DNA from: Rhizobacter sp.
Lineage (GTDB): Bacteria > Pseudomonadota > Gammaproteobacteria > Burkholderiales > Burkholderiaceae_C
NCBI GenBank assembly: GCA_025351675.1
Contig: JANXVK010000428.1
Location: 1-7,772, forward strand
DNA: 7,772 nucleotides
Direction: 5' to 3'
Positions within the stretch are counted from its first letter, which is position 1; every line of letters begins with the position of its first letter. Positions 4,904 to 7,772 of this stretch are shown here, in pieces. The position numbers were made by a program, and so were the translations under genes. A model generated the notes under the pieces. That model was not told the origin of the DNA, did not search any database, and worked only from the letters and a program-made list of their open reading frames with translations.

Positions 4904-6535
4904 TCCGAGGATTTCGATTACATCGTCGTCGGCGCCGGCTCTGCCGGTTGCGTGCTCGCTGCCCGCCTGAGCGAAGATCCGGCCACGCGCGTGCTGCTGC
5001 TCGAGGCCGGCCCGCCCGACCGCTCGCTGTGGATCCACCTGCCGATCGGCTACGGCAAGACAATGTGGAGCGACAAGTACAACTGGCGCTTCTCGACCGA
5101 CCCCGACCCGAACATGAACGGCCGGCGCATCTACTGGCCGCGCGGCAAGACGCTGGGCGGTTCGAGCGCGATCAACGGCCTGATCTACATCCGCGGCCAG
5201 CGAGAAGACTACGACCACTGGGCCGCGCTCGGCAACACCGGCTGGGGCTACGACGACGTGCTGCCGTACTTCGTCAAGTCGGAAGGCAACCAGCGCGGGG
5301 CGATTCCGCTGCACGGCGGTGACGGGCCGTTGAAGGTCTCGGACATCGGCGCGAAGCACGAGCTGATCGAAGCCTTCATCGGTGGCGCGCAGCAGATCGG
5401 CCGTTCCAGTGTTCAGCGCACCGAAGACTTCAACGGCGCCACGCAGGAAGGCGCGGGTTACTACCAGCTGACCACGCACAAGGGTTGGCGCGTCAGCACC
5501 GCGAAAGCCTACCTCGACCCGGCGCGCGGCCGGCCGAACCTGCGCATCGAGACCGATGCGTTCGCGGCCGGGCTGATCATGGAAGGCACGCGCGCCGTCG
5601 GCGTACGTTACCGGCAAGGCGGCGAAATGAAGGAAGCGCGCTGCTCGGCCGAGGTGCTGCTCTGCGCGGGTTCGCTGCAGTCGCCGCAGTTGCTGCAGCT
5701 CTCGGGCATCGGCCCGCGCGCGCTGCTCGCAAAGCACGGCATTCCGCTCGTCGTCGACGCGCCCGGCGTCGGCGAGAACCTGCAGGATCACCTGCAGATC
5801 CGCCTGAGCTACGAGTGCACCAAGCCGATCACGACCAACGACCAGCTCAACTCGGTTTTCGGCCAGGCGAGGATCGGCTTGCAGTGGCTGCTGTTTCGCA
5901 GCGGGCCGCTCGCGATCGGCATCAACCAGGGCGGCTGCTTCATGCGCGCTCTGCAAGGATCGGATGGCGAGCCGGAGGCGAAGACACCCGACATCCAGTT
6001 CCATGTCGCGACCCTCTCGGCCGACATGGCCGGCGGCAAGGTGCACCCTTACTCGGGCTTTACGATGTCGATCTGCCAGCTGCGACCGGAGTCGCGCGGC
6101 CATGTGCGCATCCGCAGCGCCGACCCGTTCGAGGCGCCCGAAATGCAGCCGAACTACCTCTCGACCTACCTCGACCGTCGCACCACCGTCGCCGGCATGA
6201 AGGCGGCGCGCGCGATCGCCGAATCGGCCGCGATGAAACCCTACGTCAAGCGCGAAGTGAAGCCCGGCCCCGAGGCCAGCGACGACGCCGCGCTGCTCGA
6301 ATTCGCGCGCAACAACGGCGCGACGATCTTTCACCCGACCGGCACCTGCCGCATGGGCAGCGATGCGCTCGCGGTCGTCGACACGCGCCTGCGCGTGAAC
6401 GGCACGACCGGCCTGCGCGTGATCGACTGCTCGGTGATGCCGACGCTGGTGTCGGGCAACACCAATGCGCCCGCGGTGATGCTGGCCGAGAAGGCCGCCG
6501 ACATGATCCGCGAGGACGCCAGACGCAAGAGTTGA
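4901..6535 (+). CDS. GMC-family FAD-dependent alcohol dehydrogenase (choline dehydrogenase/AlkJ-like)
   Basis: A 544-residue glucose-methanol-choline family flavoprotein that oxidises an alcohol to an aldehyde, probably passing electrons to the respiratory chain. The FAD-binding motif VVGAGSAGCV has GAGSAG at 11-16, with the ribose-binding LLLEAG downstream (32-37). GMC signature 1 is around residues 82-99 (GKTLGGSSAINGLIYIRG) and signature 2 is GSLQSPQLLQLSGIG (257-271). The catalytic pair is His478 in HPTGTCRMG and Asn522 in GNTNAPAV, 44 residues apart, the same spacing as I recall for choline oxidase. There is no signal peptide. The length is normal. ATG 4901 starts the FAD domain directly; a GTG at 4808 in frame would add 31 unrelated residues. 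No Shine-Dalgarno is visible. No betaine-aldehyde dehydrogenase is adjacent, so choline is not specially supported; aliphatic or polyether alcohols are equally possible. It is likely co-transcribed with the transporter 55 bases downstream and controlled by the divergent IclR protein. Confidence 0.93.
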   Translation: MSEDFDYIVVGAGSAGCVLAARLSEDPATRVLLLEAGPPDRSLWIHLPIGYGKTMWSDKYNWRFSTDPDPNMNGRRIYWPRGKTLGGSSAINGLIYIRGQREDYDHWAALGNTGWGYDDVLPYFVKSEGNQRGAIPLHGGDGPLKVSDIGAKHELIEAFIGGAQQIGRSSVQRTEDFNGATQEGAGYYQLTTHKGWRVSTAKAYLDPARGRPNLRIETDAFAAGLIMEGTRAVGVRYRQGGEMKEARCSAEVLLCAGSLQSPQLLQLSGIGPRALLAKHGIPLVVDAPGVGENLQDHLQIRLSYECTKPITTNDQLNSVFGQARIGLQWLLFRSGPLAIGINQGGCFMRALQGSDGEPEAKTPDIQFHVATLSADMAGGKVHPYSGFTMSICQLRPESRGHVRIRSADPFEAPEMQPNYLSTYLDRRTTVAGMKAARAIAESAAMKPYVKREVKPGPEASDDAALLEFARNNGATIFHPTGTCRMGSDALAVVDTRLRVNGTTGLRVIDCSVMPTLVSGNTNAPAVMLAEKAADMIREDARRKS

Positions 6536-6590
6536 CGACGACGAAAAACGAAGCCAGCGACAGCTAGCGCCAACCCGCAGGAGACACCCA

Positions 6591-7772
6591 ATGAACACCC
6601 TAGACAAAGCACCCGACGAGCGCGCGATTCGCCGCGTCGTGATCTCGGCCCTGGTGGGCGCGAGCATCGAGTGGTACGACTTCTTCCTTTACGGCGTGGT
6701 CGCCGGCATCGTGTTCAACAAGCTCTACTTCCCCGGCAGCGACCCGGTGGTCGCGACGATGCTGGCCTACACGACCTTCGCGGTCGGCTTCGTCACGCGC
6801 CCGCTCGGCGGCATCATCTTCGGTCACTTCGGCGACAAGATCGGGCGCAAGAGCATGCTCGTGATCACGCTGATGATCATGGGCGTGGCGACCTTCCTGA
6901 TCGGCCTGGTGCCGACCTACGCGCAGATCGGCATCGCCGCGCCGCTGCTGCTCTTGCTGCTGCGCGTGCTGCAGGGCATCGGCCTGGGCGGCGAGTGGGG
7001 CGGCGCGGTGCTGATGGCGTACGAGTACGCGCCGAAAGAGAAGCGCGGCTTCTACGCCTCGCTGCCGCAGATCGGCCTGGCGATCGGCCTGTGCATGGCC
7101 TCGGGCGTGGTCGCCTTGCTCTCGTGGCTGCTGACCGACGCGCAGTTCATGTCATGGGGCTGGCGCATCGCGTTCCTGCTCTCGGGCGTGATGGTGATCG
7201 TGGGCATGTACATCCGCTTGTCGATCCAGGAGACGCCGGAGTTCGCCGCCGTGAAGGCACGCAACGCCGAACTGCGCATTCCGTTCTTGGACATGATCAA
7301 GCGCTACCCCGGCAACGTGCTCAAGGGCATGGGCGCGCGCTACATCGACGGCGTGTTCTTCAACGTCTTCGGCGTGTTCTCGATCAGCTACCTCACCAAC
7401 ACGATCAAGATCAGCCGCACCGAAGCCCTGCTCGGCGTGATGGCCGCGGCCGTGGTGATGTGCTTCACGATTCCGTTCTTCGGTCGCCTGTCCGACCGCA
7501 TCGGCCGCCCGAAGGTCTACATGTGGGGCTCGATCATCACCGCACTCTCGGCCTTCCCCGGCTTCTGGATGATGACGAATTCGGGCGGCAACACGACGAT
7601 GATCTGGTTCGCGATCATCATCCCGCTCGGCATCCTGTACGCGTCGGTCTATGGCCCGGAGGCCGCGCTGTTCTGCGACCTGTTCGACGCCAAGGTGCGC
7701 TACACCGGCATCTCGTTCGTCTACCAGTTCTCGGGCATCTTCGCCTCGGGCATCACGCCGATCGTCGCGGTC
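6591..7772 (+). CDS. Metabolite:H+ symporter (MHS family, MFS), 3' end outside window
   Basis: Open for 394 codons to the window end without a stop; family members are about 430-450 residues, so little is missing. A good Shine-Dalgarno (AGGAG, 6579-6583) precedes the ATG by seven bases. MHS markers are IEWYDFFLYG (26-35), the MFS motif A in the helix 2-3 loop (GHFGDKIGRK, 78-87), LRVLQGIGLGGEWGGA (124-139), QETPEF (213-218) and the second-half motif GRLSDRIGRP (298-307). The chain alternates hydrophobic helices with short charged loops, as expected for a twelve-helix inner-membrane carrier. Relatives import dicarboxylates, 2-oxoglutarate, proline/betaine, shikimate or aromatic acids by proton symport; the sequence does not fix the substrate. 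Its place after the GMC dehydrogenase and in the IclR divergon suggests it brings in the substrate of that pathway or a related compound. Confidence 0.92.
   Translation, partial: MNTLDKAPDERAIRRVVISALVGASIEWYDFFLYGVVAGIVFNKLYFPGSDPVVATMLAYTTFAVGFVTRPLGGIIFGHFGDKIGRKSMLVITLMIMGVATFLIGLVPTYAQIGIAAPLLLLLLRVLQGIGLGGEWGGAVLMAYEYAPKEKRGFYASLPQIGLAIGLCMASGVVALLSWLLTDAQFMSWGWRIAFLLSGVMVIVGMYIRLSIQETPEFAAVKARNAELRIPFLDMIKRYPGNVLKGMGARYIDGVFFNVFGVFSISYLTNTIKISRTEALLGVMAAAVVMCFTIPFFGRLSDRIGRPKVYMWGSIITALSAFPGFWMMTNSGGNTTMIWFAIIIPLGILYASVYGPEAALFCDLFDAKVRYTGISFVYQFSGIFASGITPIVAV

Noticed and set aside
4742..6667. 641-codon minus-strand open frame opposite the GMC gene
   Set aside because: It is the antisense shadow of a high-GC gene. 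The translation is Arg/Ala/Val/Asp-rich low-complexity sequence without domains, while the plus strand has a full GMC enzyme.

Overview
The window is GC-rich throughout, densely coded, and carries protein families with a beta-proteobacterial flavour: a NAD-type isocitrate dehydrogenase, a THEM6/4HBT-like thioesterase and a compact rhomboid. The best guess is a member of the Burkholderiales (Comamonadaceae or a relative). This is inferred from composition and remembered protein similarity, because no rRNA or other marker gene is present. I saw no tRNA, rRNA, CRISPR array, insertion sequence or integrase.

Layout. (1) Positions 1-1346 are the tail of a lipid- or acyl-chain-related cluster. It holds the C-terminal part of a PAP2-type membrane phosphatase, a short linker that looks like a dispersed intergenic repeat, an intact acyl carrier protein, and a FabF-like ketosynthase that is clearly broken (frameshift, in-frame stop, and loss of the region with both catalytic histidines). 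(2) Positions 1450-3016 hold a NAD-dependent isocitrate dehydrogenase followed 13 bases later by a hotdog-fold thioesterase-like protein. (3) Positions 3034-3294 hold a small uncharacterised minus-strand gene, divergent from a rhomboid protease at 3337-3960. (4) Positions 3991-7772 form a catabolic module. An IclR-family regulator on the minus strand is divergent from a GMC-family flavin alcohol dehydrogenase, which is followed by a metabolite:H+ symporter (MHS, major facilitator superfamily) cut by the window end.

How the genes work together. In module 4 the symporter probably imports a small organic substrate, the GMC enzyme oxidises an alcohol group (on that substrate or a related one), and the IclR protein senses a ligand and acts on the 121-base divergent promoter region. 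That region holds at least five short perfect inverted repeats. In module 1 the ketosynthase can no longer work, so the acyl carrier protein and phosphatase either serve another pathway or are relics in early decay.

I see no convincing wholly new system. The points most worth checking are the decayed ketosynthase beside an intact carrier protein, the repeat-like linker that forms a 20-codon reading frame overlapping both neighbours, the palindrome-rich divergent promoter with a start codon inside a palindrome, the unknown substrate of the GMC/MHS pair, the thioesterase-like protein without the usual hotdog motif, and the uncharacterised 86-residue protein.
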